A DNA stretch of 64,000 nt from Candidatus Competibacteraceae bacterium. Lineage in GTDB: Bacteria; Pseudomonadota; Gammaproteobacteria; Competibacterales; Competibacteraceae. The stretch is taken from NCBI GenBank assembly GCA_003989085.1, contig RXIV01000001.1, forward strand, positions 682,001-746,000, read 5' to 3'. A program made the position numbers and the translations under genes. Below, piece by piece: positions 34,148 to 43,985 of this stretch (positions are counted from its first letter, which is position 1; each line of letters begins with the position of its first letter). The notes under the pieces were generated by a model that ran no database searches, had not been told where the DNA came from, and saw only the letters and a list, made by a program, of their open reading frames with translations.

Positions 34148-36648
34148 CGCCGTTGCTGTGGCGGGCGCTGCTGCGCCATCCACTGCGCCACCCGTGGCAA
34201 CTGGGACTGGCGATTCTGGGTATCGCCCTCGGTGTAGCGGTGGTGGTGGCGGTGGATTTAGCGAATGCCGGCGCTCGCCGCAGCTTTGATCTGGCGATGA
34301 ACCGGATCACCGGCCAGGCCACTCACCGCATCGTCGGCGATGCCCAGGGTCTTCCCGAAACGCTCTATGTCCGGTTGCGGGTGGCGCATGGCCTGCGCCG
34401 TTCCGCCCCAGTGGTGACCGGTTATCTGCCTCGCGCCGATCGTCTGGGGCAGCTATTGCAAATCCTCGGCGTCGATCCCTTCGCCGAAGCGCCGTTTCGG
34501 GCCTTTGCTGCTGCCGGTTCCAGCGGCGTCGATCTACGGGCGTTGTTGCTGAATCCCGATGCGGCGCTATTGCCGACAGAGCTGGGCGAGTCAGTGACGC
34601 TGCGCCGGGGTGAACAACGCTTTACGCTACACCGGGTCGGAACACTGGAAGGGCCAGCACTGACCGGGTTGATCATCACGGATATCAGCACCGCGCAAAG
34701 CCTGTTGGGCAAAACAGGTCGGCTCAGTCACCTGGATCTGATCCTGCCGGATGGTCCTGCGGGTGAACGGCAAGCGGCGGAGTTGCGGGCCTGGCTACCC
34801 GCAGAGGCGCGGCTGGAACGACCCGCCGAACGCAATCAGGCCACTGCCGATCTCAGCGCCGCCTTTTCGCTGAACTTGACCGCGATGAGCCTGCTGGCGC
34901 TGGTGGTCGGCATGTTCCTGATCTACAATGCGATCTCATTTTCGGTAGTACAGCGCCGCGCCCTGCTCGGTTTGCTGCGGGCGCTGGGTGTCAGTCGCCG
35001 GGAACTGTTTATCGGCATCCTCGGCGAGGCGCTGTTGCTCGGTCTGGCCGGAACCCTGCTCGGCGGCTTGCTCGGTTTATGGCTCGGTTCCGGGCTGGTG
35101 CATCTGGTGACTCGCACGATCAACGACCTGTATTACGTCCTCAGCGTCCGCGAATTTTTCCTCGATCCGGGATCGCTGGCCAAGGGCGCGGCGTTAGGTA
35201 TCCTGGCAACGCTGGCGGCAGCCTGGTGGCCAGCGCGGGAGGCGGCTGAAGTTCCGCCCAGTCTGGCGTTGAGCCGCGCTTATCTGGAAAGCCACCGGCG
35301 GGCAGCGCTGCCTCGGCTGGTCATGGCCGGGCTAGCGTTGCTGGCGGCAGGCGGCTTGACCTTGACCATTTCCCATTCGCTAACGGGCGGATTCACCGGG
35401 CTGTTTCTGCTGATCATGGGTTGCGCATTGCTCACTCCGCCGACCGTCGTGGGTCTAGTCCGGCTGAATCAGCCTGTGGCTGCCCGCTTGGGATTATTGG
35501 CGCGAATGGCCAACCGTGATGTCGCCCGTCATCTGAGTCGCACCGGCATCGCGGTCGCGGCGCTGATGGTCGCGCTGGCGACCACGGTTGGGGTAGGGAT
35601 CATGGTGGACAGCTTCCGGGGCGGGGTGGCGATCTGGATCAACGATCTGCTGAACGCCGATTGGTATATCGCCCCACCCGCGCCTGAAGATGGCGGCGAG
35701 CGGATCGAGATGTTGGATCCGGCGGCGTTGGCAGTGGTGCGGACGACGTCAGGGGTCGCGGCGGTGTCCACCTATCGGAGGATCAAAATTGATCTGGACG
35801 GTCGGCCCATCGCCTTGATCGCGGTGGATTTAGCGCCCCAATCCCAAACCGGTTATCGCCTGCTGGACGGCAATCCAGCTATCGCCTGGCGCGAATTTCA
35901 AACTGGCGAGGCGGTGCTGATTTCCGAACCGCTGGCCTATCGGCGGCAGATACGAACGGGCGACCGGCTGGAGTTGCTCACGCCGTCCGGGCTAAAAACC
36001 TTCGCCATTGCCGGAATTTTTCTCGACTATGGATCGGAACATGGGCGAATTTTGCTGCATCGTTCCAGCTATCAGCGCTATTGGCAGGATCCGGCGATTG
36101 AGTCAGTCGCAGTGTTTGCAGCACCGGGCGAGCCTCCGGCGCTGCTGCGGCAACGCCTGCAAGACCGGCTGGGACCGCTGCAAGCACTGGTGATCCGCGC
36201 TAACCGTGACATCCAGCACTTCACCCTGGAAATCTTCGACCGCACCTTCACCATCACGAATGTGTTGCGGCTACTGGCGATTCTGGTCGCGGTGGTGGGC
36301 ATTCTGAGCGCGTTGCTGGCGCTGCAACTGGAGCGGGCGCGTGAGTTTGCAGTGTTGCGGGCGACCGGGATGACCACGGCGGAAGTCGGGGGGCTGGCGG
36401 CGCTGCAAACTGGTTTTATGGGCTTGGCCGCCGGTTTGCTGGCGCTTCCTACCGGGTTGCTCTTGGCGGCCGCGCTGATTTTCGTGATCAATCGCCGGGC
36501 GTTCGGCTGGAGCCTGCCGTTTACGGTCAATCCGTGGTTGCTGCTGGAAACGCTGGCGCTGGCGATTATTGCCGCGTTGTTGGCCGGGCTGTATCCGATC
36601 TGGCGGATGGCCCGCGCCCAGCCCGCCGCCGCGTTGCGTGCTGATTAG
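34144..36648 (+). CDS. ABC transporter permease with two FtsX-like domains
   Basis: An 834-residue permease starting at TTG 34144, overlapping the ATPase stop by 4 bp. An N-terminal helix (LGLAILGIALGVAVVVAV) precedes a large periplasmic domain. Then come an FtsX-type three-helix block (about 245-370), a middle helix pair, a second periplasmic domain, and a C-terminal FtsX block (about 700-834) ending PIWRMARAQPAAALRAD, typical of these permeases. The doubled layout resembles the YbbP/LolCE-like exporters. Exported substrate unknown; envelope lipid or lipoprotein handling is the likely theme. Confidence 0.88.
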   Translation: MTPLLWRALLRHPLRHPWQLGLAILGIALGVAVVVAVDLANAGARRSFDLAMNRITGQATHRIVGDAQGLPETLYVRLRVAHGLRRSAPVVTGYLPRADRLGQLLQILGVDPFAEAPFRAFAAAGSSGVDLRALLLNPDAALLPTELGESVTLRRGEQRFTLHRVGTLEGPALTGLIITDISTAQSLLGKTGRLSHLDLILPDGPAGERQAAELRAWLPAEARLERPAERNQATADLSAAFSLNLTAMSLLALVVGMFLIYNAISFSVVQRRALLGLLRALGVSRRELFIGILGEALLLGLAGTLLGGLLGLWLGSGLVHLVTRTINDLYYVLSVREFFLDPGSLAKGAALGILATLAAAWWPAREAAEVPPSLALSRAYLESHRRAALPRLVMAGLALLAAGGLTLTISHSLTGGFTGLFLLIMGCALLTPPTVVGLVRLNQPVAARLGLLARMANRDVARHLSRTGIAVAALMVALATTVGVGIMVDSFRGGVAIWINDLLNADWYIAPPAPEDGGERIEMLDPAALAVVRTTSGVAAVSTYRRIKIDLDGRPIALIAVDLAPQSQTGYRLLDGNPAIAWREFQTGEAVLISEPLAYRRQIRTGDRLELLTPSGLKTFAIAGIFLDYGSEHGRILLHRSSYQRYWQDPAIESVAVFAAPGEPPALLRQRLQDRLGPLQALVIRANRDIQHFTLEIFDRTFTITNVLRLLAILVAVVGILSALLALQLERAREFAVLRATGMTTAEVGGLAALQTGFMGLAAGLLALPTGLLLAAALIFVINRRAFGWSLPFTVNPWLLLETLALAIIAALLAGLYPIWRMARAQPAAALRAD

Positions 36649-36682
36649 GCGACGGTGCAAAATCATCGGCTGGAGTACCGGA

Positions 36683-37486
36683 TCAGCATCTGCTCCCGCT
36701 GTCCTCAAATCCTGGAGCTGCTTTAGTCATCGCCGGCAGCTCAAACTGCTCTGGATAGCGCACCGCCAGCAGATACAGCCCCGCTGCTGGCGCAGTCACG
36801 CTGGCCTGCGTCCGATCACGGCGTTCCAGAACCTGCTGCGCCCAGGCTATTGGCTGTTCGCCGCTCCCAATCGCCATTAAGACCCCGGCGATATTGCGCA
36901 CCATGTGATGAAGGAAAGCATTCGCTTCCACCTCCAGCACCAGGCCGTTCCCGCGCCGCTGCACCGTCAGTTCCCGCAATTCCCGGATCGGATGCCGCGC
37001 TTGGCATTCAGCGGCGCGAAACGAACTGAAATCGTGCTCACCAAGCAGCGCTTGCCCGGCTTGGTGCATCCGTTCTGCATCCAGCGGTCGGTAATGCCAG
37101 GTCGCCCGGCCCTGCCAAAGCGCCGAGCGCTGCGGCTGATTCAAAATTAGGTAACGGTAACGACGGGCCAGTGCAGAAAAACGGGCATGAAAGTCATCCG
37201 GGACTTCGCAAGCCCAATTCAGGCTAAGGTCATCCGGCAAGTGGGCATTGCCGCCCAGTACCCAGGCTCGCGCTGATCGAATCGCTGTGGTGTCGAAATG
37301 GGCCACCTGCCCGACGCCATGCACCCCGGCGTCAGTGCGTCCGGCGCAGATCAACCGGATCGGGTGCGCCGCGACCTTGGCCAGCGCCTGTTCCAGCGTG
37401 GTCTGCACGGTGCGAACGCCGGGCTGCTGCGCTTGCCAACCCCGGAACCCGGCCCCGTCATATTGAACGCCCAGCGCTACCCGCAT
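36683..37486 (-). CDS. truA: tRNA pseudouridine(38-40) synthase
   Basis: A 267-residue TruA. The start at 37486 (MRVALGVQYDGAGFRGWQ) is the canonical N-terminus; the longer frame only adds non-homologous residues across a terminator. The catalytic Asp52 lies in GRTDAGVHG. TruA modifies uridines 38-40 in the anticodon arm of many tRNAs. A terminator for the upstream L,D-transpeptidase gene sits just before it, so it likely has its own promoter. It converges with the ABC permease gene. Confidence 0.95.
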   Translation of the reverse strand: MRVALGVQYDGAGFRGWQAQQPGVRTVQTTLEQALAKVAAHPIRLICAGRTDAGVHGVGQVAHFDTTAIRSARAWVLGGNAHLPDDLSLNWACEVPDDFHARFSALARRYRYLILNQPQRSALWQGRATWHYRPLDAERMHQAGQALLGEHDFSSFRAAECQARHPIRELRELTVQRRGNGLVLEVEANAFLHHMVRNIAGVLMAIGSGEQPIAWAQQVLERRDRTQASVTAPAAGLYLLAVRYPEQFELPAMTKAAPGFEDSGSRC

Positions 37487-37506
37487 CTTTGTTGACCCCA
37501 CCAACG

Positions 37507-37533
37507 AAAAACCCCCGGCCTTACGGTCGGGGG
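37507..37533 (-). terminator. Rho-independent terminator of the L,D-transpeptidase gene
   Basis: On the minus strand a 9-bp stem (37533-37525 with 37520-37512, one G-T wobble; core CCCCCG/CGGGGG) with loop GTAA is followed by TTTTT (37511-37507). It ends the transcript of the gene at 37565-39487. Confidence 0.88.
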
Positions 37534-37564
37534 ATGGATAATCAGCGCCCTGCCGAAGACTCAA

Positions 37565-39487
37565 TCAAGCGCCTTTAGCGCCGCTGGCCTCGCCATCCTG
37601 GTATAGCGCACGCAATAAGGGCGTGTCCCGGTGGTAAATGTCATCCCGGAACTGAATTTCGCCGTTTTCATCCGCCCACACCGTCCAGTACAGCAGGTAC
37701 ACAGGCACTTCCTGCGGCAGGTTGACTACCCGTGGCTTCCCACTGGCAGCGGCGGTTTTAATGGCCTCCCGACTCCATTTTGGGTCGTGCTTGAGCAGAT
37801 ATTCAGCCAGTTCAACCGGGTTGGAAATACGGATGCAGCCGGAACTGAAGGTGCGCTGGCTGCGGCTGAACAGGCTGCGCGACGGGGTATCGTGCAAATA
37901 GACGTTGTAAGGATTGGGGAACATGAACTTGATCCCGCCCAGCGCATTGCGCGGCCCGGCATCCTGGCGCAACTGGTAGTTGAAATTACTCGCTCCGACT
38001 GCGCTCCACTTTACCGTGCCCGGATTGATCTGTTGCCCGGCGTTGTTGTAGACGCGAATGCCCTGCCCAGCCAGTGCATAGGGATTGCGCCGCAGTTGCG
38101 GCAGCTTGTCTTTGATGGCGATGGATCGTGGCACATACCACTTGGGACTAAGCACCAGGTAGGCCATGTTGGCGGTAAAGGTCGGGGTTTGCCGCTCCTG
38201 CCGGCCCACCACCACGTTCGATTCAATCACCGGCTTGCCGTTTTCGATCACGCTCATCCGAAAACTGGGAATATTGACCAGGATATAGCGCGAGCCGAAC
38301 TCATCCGGCAGCCAGCGCCAACGTTCCATGTTCAGCTCAATCTGGCGGATTCGCACGGATACCGGCACGTTTAGCGCAGCCAAGGTGGCCGCGTTGACTG
38401 TTCCGGTCTCGGTCAGGCCATGCCGGCGCTGGAAGCGGCGCAGCGCTCCCGCCACTGTTTTGTCATAGGCTGCATTTTTGCCCGCCTCACCACCATCAAG
38501 ATCGCCGCTGGCCTGCAACCGCAACCGCAACGCTTGCGCTCGTGCGCCTTGCGTGCGTGCGGCTCCTGATCCCGATGCGTTCGACGCCAGCGAACCGGCG
38601 CTGATCACCGGCCAGCCCCCCTCCTGTTCAATTTTACGGTAGCGACGCAGTGTCTCGCGCAACTGGACATAGCCTTTGCTCTGCGGGGCCAGCGCCCGTA
38701 ACGACGCAATCACCTTGTCATTGGCCAACGCTTCTTGCAGGATTGCCGCTAGATCGCGAGAGCGAGGCTTGATTGTCCAGTCGGGATCAACCTTGCGCGG
38801 CGACAGCCGACCCGCCAGCAGATGGGTGGCATAGCTCAGGTAAGCATCAGTGAACAGCAGATCGGCATCCGCCAGTTGTTCGGCAGTGGACGCATTACCC
38901 TGCTCCAGCACGCCGCGCAGCTTTTGCAAGGCGCTGCGCTGGTAGTCGGAGGCCCGCAACCCGTCGCGATCCGCTTCACCTAGCGCTTTGAGCAAATCAT
39001 CAACCGCCGATGAAGGTTTACCCTCGGCGCTCAACCAGGCGGCCCGGTAGTCGCGCTGGGCGTAGAAGGGAATCAGGTATTGCGCCCGCAGCTCGCGATT
39101 TTCGACCTTAATTGAGGTCGGCAACGGCTCAATTCGGACTCGCCGACAAAGGTAACTGGCGATCCGGTTTTGCAGCTCGCCGCCGTCGGTGGGACAAGGA
39201 GGCAAAGAGGGCGGCGCGGCGACCGTCTCAACCGGCGCGGTCCCCTCAGCCGGCGTGGTTTCCTCAACCTTCAGCTCGGGTTCGGCGTCTTCTAGCTGAT
39301 CTGGCGTCGTCGTCGGGCCAGGTTGCAGAACCGCAACCGCTGGAGTCGCTCCTGGCGGCGATTCGGTAGCGTCTTGAAGCGCCACCGTTTGATTGCTAAC
39401 AGCTTGGGCTGCAACGGGTGGTGGGTTGAGCGCGCAAGCGCCCAATAGCGTACAAAATCCTAAGGGAACAATGATCCGCTTGAACAT
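37565..39487 (-). CDS. YcbB-like L,D-transpeptidase lipoprotein
   Basis: A 640-residue protein of the LdtD/YcbB type. The start at 39487 gives a lipoprotein signal MFKRIIVPLGFCTLLGAC; a Pro- and Glu-rich linker follows. Then come the scaffold domain (about 110-330), a peptidoglycan-binding module (GALRRFQRRHGLTETGTVN, about 350-390), and the YkuD catalytic domain with Cys551 in SSGCIRI preceded by the conserved YLHD region. It forms 3-3 crosslinks in peptidoglycan in the periplasm. E. coli YcbB is not a typical lipoprotein, so the lipobox (LLGAC) is a local feature. A terminator follows. Confidence 0.88.
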   Translation of the reverse strand: MFKRIIVPLGFCTLLGACALNPPPVAAQAVSNQTVALQDATESPPGATPAVAVLQPGPTTTPDQLEDAEPELKVEETTPAEGTAPVETVAAPPSLPPCPTDGGELQNRIASYLCRRVRIEPLPTSIKVENRELRAQYLIPFYAQRDYRAAWLSAEGKPSSAVDDLLKALGEADRDGLRASDYQRSALQKLRGVLEQGNASTAEQLADADLLFTDAYLSYATHLLAGRLSPRKVDPDWTIKPRSRDLAAILQEALANDKVIASLRALAPQSKGYVQLRETLRRYRKIEQEGGWPVISAGSLASNASGSGAARTQGARAQALRLRLQASGDLDGGEAGKNAAYDKTVAGALRRFQRRHGLTETGTVNAATLAALNVPVSVRIRQIELNMERWRWLPDEFGSRYILVNIPSFRMSVIENGKPVIESNVVVGRQERQTPTFTANMAYLVLSPKWYVPRSIAIKDKLPQLRRNPYALAGQGIRVYNNAGQQINPGTVKWSAVGASNFNYQLRQDAGPRNALGGIKFMFPNPYNVYLHDTPSRSLFSRSQRTFSSGCIRISNPVELAEYLLKHDPKWSREAIKTAAASGKPRVVNLPQEVPVYLLYWTVWADENGEIQFRDDIYHRDTPLLRALYQDGEASGAKGA

Positions 39488-39527
39488 GGCGATGATCGAC
39501 CTGATGCTGGCGAGTGGCATACTGTGT

Positions 39528-39542
39528 GGTATCAATCATACC
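39528..39542. promoter_or_regulatory. Small palindrome upstream of the L,D-transpeptidase gene
   Basis: GGTAT, five bases, ATACC, about 40 bp upstream of the start. It could be an operator for a dimeric regulator, but the short arms make this tentative. Confidence 0.25.
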
Positions 39543-39698
39543 AACAAAGTATTAAAATGACAACGCGCTGACCCGGACAAAACAACAAAAACCGGAATGA
39601 TTCAGTCCAGTTTAGAACGTCAGAGGCTCCGGTTAATTCACTCTCGCCGGTGAGAATCCTCGCCCGCCAAAGAGCCAAAGTTTAATTAAGCTAAAATC

Positions 39699-42254
39699 GT
39701 GCCAATTATCTCCACCGTCGATCTTCCACCCACTCTGCCCATTGAACCGGCGCTACCAGCGATCCGGGCAGCATTGCAGGAATGCACTGCGCTGGTCTTG
39801 CAAGCGCCACCGGGTGCCGGCAAAACCACCCGGGTGCCACTGGCACTGTTAGACGAACCCTGGCTGGCCGGACAGACCATCCTAGTGCTGGAGCCGAGAC
39901 GACTGGCAGCGCGCACGGCGGCGATGCGGATGGCCGGCTTATTGGGCGAACCCGTCGGCCAGACCGTTGGCTACCGGGTTCGCTTCGACCACCAGATTTC
40001 ACGCCAGACCCGCATCGAGGTAGTGACCGAGGGCATTCTGACCCGTCGCTTGCAACACGATCCAGCCTTGGAGGGCGTAGGTCTGGTGCTATTCGACGAG
40101 TTCCACGAACGCAGCCTTCCTGCTGATTTGGCGCTGGCGCTGTGTCTGGACAGCCAACGCAGCTTGCGTACCGATCTGCGGCTGCTCGTGATGTCGGCCA
40201 CGCTGGACGGCGCGGCCGTGGCGCGATTGCTGGGCGACGCGCCCATCGTGTCCAGTGAGGGCCGCGCTTGGCCAGTTGCTTGCCATTATCTGCCATGCGA
40301 TGTCCATCGGCTCGATTTGACCGTGGTGGTCCAGACCATTATGAGCGCATTGGCCCGACATGATGGCGATGTGTTGGTGTTCCTGCCAGGCGGCGGTGAA
40401 ATCCGCCAAACCCTGCGCCGATTGGAGATCGCAGCGGCAAGTTTAGAACTGGTGCTGGTAGCGCTGTATGGCGATCTGCCGGGTGAGGCGCAGCAACGGG
40501 CCATTCAGCCGGATCGGTCCGGGCGGCGCAAGGTGGTGCTGGCTACAGCGATTGCCGAAACCAGTTTGACCATCGAAGGCGTCACCGTGGTGGTGGATGC
40601 CGGCTGGAGCCGCGTGCCACGCTTCGATCCGCGCAGCGGCCTGACCCGGCTGGAGACGGTGCGAGTTTCCGCAGACGCCGCAGAACAACGAGCCGGTCGC
40701 GCTGGACGATTAGGCCCTGGAACCTGTTACCGGTTGTGGAGCGAAGCGGCGTATTCCCGGCTGCGTCCCCGGCGTGTCCCGGAAATTCTGGAAGTCGATC
40801 TGGCGGCGCTGGCGCTGGAACTGGCGAACTGGGGAGTAAACGAGCCGGCTACACTGGCCTGGCTGGATCCGCCGCCACCCGGCGCTTTGGCCCAGGCGCG
40901 GGCGCTGCTGACCGATCTGGAGGCGCTGGACGGGCAGGGCCGGATCACTCCAGCCGGTCGGACTTTGGCGGAGTTGCCCACCCATCCCCGGTTGGCGCAT
41001 CTGCTGCGGCGCGGCGTGGAACTGGGTCAGGGATCGCTGGCCGCTGATATTGCTGCGCTGCTGGAGGAGCGCGATCTGCTGCGCGGCGATCACTCGTCGG
41101 GCAGTGATCTCAGCGTCCGGTTGGCGGCACTGGCCGCTTTTAGGCACGAGGGGCGCAGCGGGGCGCAGCGTTGGGCTGCCGATCCAGTGACATGCGCCCG
41201 GGTTGAGCAAATAGCCCGGCGCTGGCGGGAATTGCTGAAGATTACTACCACGCCGGAACCCTCACCCGATCCGACTATGGTGGGGCTACTGCTGGCGCTG
41301 GCTTATCCTGACCGGATTGCCCGGCGGCGCGAGGGCAGCGCGGATCGCTACCAACTCGCCAATGGCCGTGGGGTGCGGTTGGCGGTGGACGATCCACTCA
41401 ATGGCAACGATTGGCTGGTGGCGGCGCAACTGGACGCCGGACTGAGTGAAGGTCGCATTTGGCTGGCCGCGCCGGCGGCGCTCGCTGACTTGGAAAACCA
41501 TCTTGCCGCCCGGATTAGCGCCGTCGGTGAGGTGGCCTGGGACGAGCGACAGGCGGCAGTCATTGCCCGCCGGGAACGGCGCTTGGGCGCACTGGTTCTG
41601 TCCAGTGAGACGTTGCCGGACACCGATCCGGCGCTGTTGCGCCAAGCGATGCGGGTTGGCGTATGGCAGATGGGACTCGACCGCTTGCCGTGGACCCGTG
41701 ATCTACGCGACTGGCAGGCGCGAGTCTTGGCGCTGCGCCACTGGTTCCCGGACGAGGGTTGGCCGGAGGTGGCTGATGACTGGCTGACCGAGCATCTGGC
41801 GGAATGGCTGGAGCCGTGGCTGGCCGGCATCACCCGGCGCGAGCATTTGCTGCGGCTGGATTTAGCGGCGGCGCTCCAAAGCGTGTTGGATGGACGACTG
41901 CGGCCTCGGTTGAACGAATTGGCCCCGACCTACCTGACGGTGCCCAGCGGTTCACGGATCCGCTTGCGGTACACGCCGGGCGAAGCGCCGGTACTGGCGG
42001 TCAAGTTGCAGGAGGTGTTTGGGTTGACGGACACGCCGCGCATTGCTGGTGGGCGGGTCGCGGTGATCCTGCATTTGCTGTCGCCGGCACAACGCCCGAT
42101 TCAGGTGACACAGGACTTGCGCAGTTTTTGGGAACGAACCTACGCTGAGGTCAGAAAGGAATTGAAGGGCCGCTATCCGAAACATCCCTGGCCTGACGAT
42201 CCGTGGAACGCCGCGCCAACCCGCCGGACACAGACAGGGCAGCGGGTTGGTTGA
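39699..42254 (+). CDS. hrpB: ATP-dependent helicase HrpB
   Basis: An 851-residue DExH-box helicase of the HrpB family, starting at GTG 39699. Walker A APPGAGKTT is at 36-44, the DEFH box at 133-136, motif III is MSATLDG, and the C-terminal RecA domain has ATAIAETSLTIEGV and QRAGRAGRLGPG. The HrpB C-terminal domain ends KGRYPKHPWPDDPW, highly typical. Its cellular role is poorly defined. The region upstream (39543-39698) holds no gene. Confidence 0.94.
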   Translation: MPIISTVDLPPTLPIEPALPAIRAALQECTALVLQAPPGAGKTTRVPLALLDEPWLAGQTILVLEPRRLAARTAAMRMAGLLGEPVGQTVGYRVRFDHQISRQTRIEVVTEGILTRRLQHDPALEGVGLVLFDEFHERSLPADLALALCLDSQRSLRTDLRLLVMSATLDGAAVARLLGDAPIVSSEGRAWPVACHYLPCDVHRLDLTVVVQTIMSALARHDGDVLVFLPGGGEIRQTLRRLEIAAASLELVLVALYGDLPGEAQQRAIQPDRSGRRKVVLATAIAETSLTIEGVTVVVDAGWSRVPRFDPRSGLTRLETVRVSADAAEQRAGRAGRLGPGTCYRLWSEAAYSRLRPRRVPEILEVDLAALALELANWGVNEPATLAWLDPPPPGALAQARALLTDLEALDGQGRITPAGRTLAELPTHPRLAHLLRRGVELGQGSLAADIAALLEERDLLRGDHSSGSDLSVRLAALAAFRHEGRSGAQRWAADPVTCARVEQIARRWRELLKITTTPEPSPDPTMVGLLLALAYPDRIARRREGSADRYQLANGRGVRLAVDDPLNGNDWLVAAQLDAGLSEGRIWLAAPAALADLENHLAARISAVGEVAWDERQAAVIARRERRLGALVLSSETLPDTDPALLRQAMRVGVWQMGLDRLPWTRDLRDWQARVLALRHWFPDEGWPEVADDWLTEHLAEWLEPWLAGITRREHLLRLDLAAALQSVLDGRLRPRLNELAPTYLTVPSGSRIRLRYTPGEAPVLAVKLQEVFGLTDTPRIAGGRVAVILHLLSPAQRPIQVTQDLRSFWERTYAEVRKELKGRYPKHPWPDDPWNAAPTRRTQTGQRVG

Positions 42255-42267
42255 AACGATCCCAGGC

Positions 42268-42657
42268 TCAGGGAATCTGTTCGGTGAGCTGCCCCGGAAC
42301 CGTGATCGAGATCACACCGCCCCAGGTACACATCAGTTTCGACGTGTCATTCAGCGCCGGCATATTACTTAGCAGCACAGTCGGCGATCCCGGTGCCCAC
42401 GGCGCAGGTGTGACCGGAACACAGGGCATCGGCGTCAGCACCCCCATTGCTGCCGTTGTGGCTGCCGCCACGGCGGGGTTGGCTGGACAGGTGCACATCC
42501 CAAACGGGGGGATGTTGACAGTGGGCTTATTGTCCATGATGTTCGCCGCCGGCATATTGCTGGTCGTCAGCATATTGACCGGCAGAACGATCAATGAACT
42601 CGGCGCGACGCCGAAGCTACACATCAAAACTGCGCCGTTGCAGACATGCATGGACAT
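42268..42657 (-). CDS. DUF4280 PAAR-like protein
   Basis: A 129-residue protein of the DUF4280 family: N-terminal HVCNGAVLMCSFGVAPSSL, then ANIMDNKPTVNIPPFGMC and CVPVTPAPWAPGSPTVLL. The family is PAAR-like and is associated with the spike tips or cargo of contractile injection systems, often with effectors nearby. It has a perfect ribosome site (GGAGGT, 42669-42664) six bases before the start and lies 34 bp behind the ferredoxin-reductase gene on the same strand. No secretion-system gene is in the window, so it is an orphan. It converges with hrpB. Confidence 0.85.
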   Translation of the reverse strand: MSMHVCNGAVLMCSFGVAPSSLIVLPVNMLTTSNMPAANIMDNKPTVNIPPFGMCTCPANPAVAAATTAAMGVLTPMPCVPVTPAPWAPGSPTVLLSNMPALNDTSKLMCTWGGVISITVPGQLTEQIP

Positions 42658-42691
42658 AGATCTACCTCCACTGGAACGGGGACTGGCAAAT

Positions 42692-43708
42692 TCAACGCGG
42701 CGCGAACTCGAAGGAATCGTAGAACAACTGTTCTACTGGCAATCCACAGGCGACAAACGCCGGGCGGGCGGCTTCAATCATCGGTGGTGGGCCGCTCATG
42801 TAAACCGCGTAGCCGCTCAGATCAGGATAGTCGGCGACGACGGCTTCATGCACCCAACCGGTCTGACCCGACCACTCATCTTCCCGACAGGGGGCTGACA
42901 ACACCGGGGTGTAGCGGAAGTTCATGTGTTCCGCCACCCACCGGCGCGGCAGCTCGTCCAGATACAGATCAACCTTGGCTCGCGCTCCCCAGTACAAATG
43001 CAAGGGTCGATCCAGCCCAATATGGAAAGCGTGCTCCAGCATCCCTTTCAGCGGGGCAAAGCCGGTGCCGCCACCGATCAAAATAATCGGGCGTGGCGAG
43101 TCTTCGCGTAGAAAGAAGGTTCCCAGCGGCCCCTGAAAGCGCAGCAGCGCCTTATCCTTCATCCGGCTGAACACGAAATCGGTGAAAAAGCCATCCGGTA
43201 CATGACGGATATGCAATTCCAGCAGTTCGTCAGCATGGGGCGGATTAGCCAGCGAAAAACTGCGCCGGCGGCCATCGGCCAGCAGAATATCCACATAATG
43301 CCCCGCCAGGAATTGCAGGCGCTCGGTGCTTGGCAGCTTCAGGAAGAGCCGGATCACGTCCGGGGCCAGCAGTTCTCGCCGTTCGACCCGGCATGGCAAG
43401 GTCTTGATCGCCAGCTCGCCGCTGGTGTTGATCTCACGGGCAATGATGACTAGGTCAGAACACGGCTGAGCCTGGCATAGCAGCACCTTCCCTTCAGCCT
43501 GTTCGCGTTCGCTGAGACCGGATGGGCGGCCGTTGGGATAGCGAACCTGGCCGGACTGAAGGGTTGCCGTACAGGAGCCACAAGCGCCATTGCGGCAGCC
43601 ATAGGGCAGAACGCTGCCCCGTTCGCGCAGGGCGGCGTCCAGCACTGATTCATTTTCTGCAACCGGCAACTCCTGTCCACCGGGCAGGATCATGACCTGA
43701 TAAGGCAT
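42692..43708 (-). CDS. 2Fe-2S ferredoxin-linked NAD(P)H:flavin oxidoreductase
   Basis: A 338-residue protein. The N-terminal plant-type ferredoxin domain has the cluster ligands Cys38, Cys43, Cys46 and Cys78 (C-X4-C-X2-C-X31-C). The reductase part has the FAD motif RRSFSLANPP and the NAD(P) motif IILIGGGTGFAPLKGM, and ends YDSFEFAPR. Such genes are widely annotated as CDP-6-deoxy-delta-3,4-glucoseen reductase, but in bacteria without that sugar pathway the partner is unclear. It probably passes electrons from NAD(P)H to an oxygenase or reductase elsewhere. The DUF4280 gene follows on the same strand. Confidence 0.88.
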   Translation of the reverse strand: MPYQVMILPGGQELPVAENESVLDAALRERGSVLPYGCRNGACGSCTATLQSGQVRYPNGRPSGLSEREQAEGKVLLCQAQPCSDLVIIAREINTSGELAIKTLPCRVERRELLAPDVIRLFLKLPSTERLQFLAGHYVDILLADGRRRSFSLANPPHADELLELHIRHVPDGFFTDFVFSRMKDKALLRFQGPLGTFFLREDSPRPIILIGGGTGFAPLKGMLEHAFHIGLDRPLHLYWGARAKVDLYLDELPRRWVAEHMNFRYTPVLSAPCREDEWSGQTGWVHEAVVADYPDLSGYAVYMSGPPPMIEAARPAFVACGLPVEQLFYDSFEFAPR

Positions 43709-43985
43709 AATGTAATGTTCTCCAGCAAGTCAAAGGCGCTGCTCTCTCCATTTTACCGCGCCCATTATTTTGTAGTAGCGCCTGCTCCTCGAGATGATCC
43801 GGCCCCGGCTCATAAGCCTTCGCCTTTAGGCAGAAATGTCTTTAACACGCATCCTTTCAAGGGACCAGCTTGAGCAGAGATCCTAAGTTGCGCGGGGGTA
43901 GTCGCGCTGGTGGTTGTTACGACAAATGCTTCGAGAAGTCTGTGTGGAACAAGAGATTCGGCCGCGTCACGACGGGAATTTGATC
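43709..43985. other. Divergent intergenic region upstream of truD
   Basis: Between the ferredoxin-reductase gene (minus) and truD (plus). I see no reading frame, RNA gene or clear promoter that can be supported. Confidence 0.35.

Noticed and set aside
42203-42898. 231-codon plus-strand frame across hrpB end and DUF4280
   Set aside because: Overlaps two better-supported genes; the minus-strand DUF4280 frame has a perfect ribosome site and family match.
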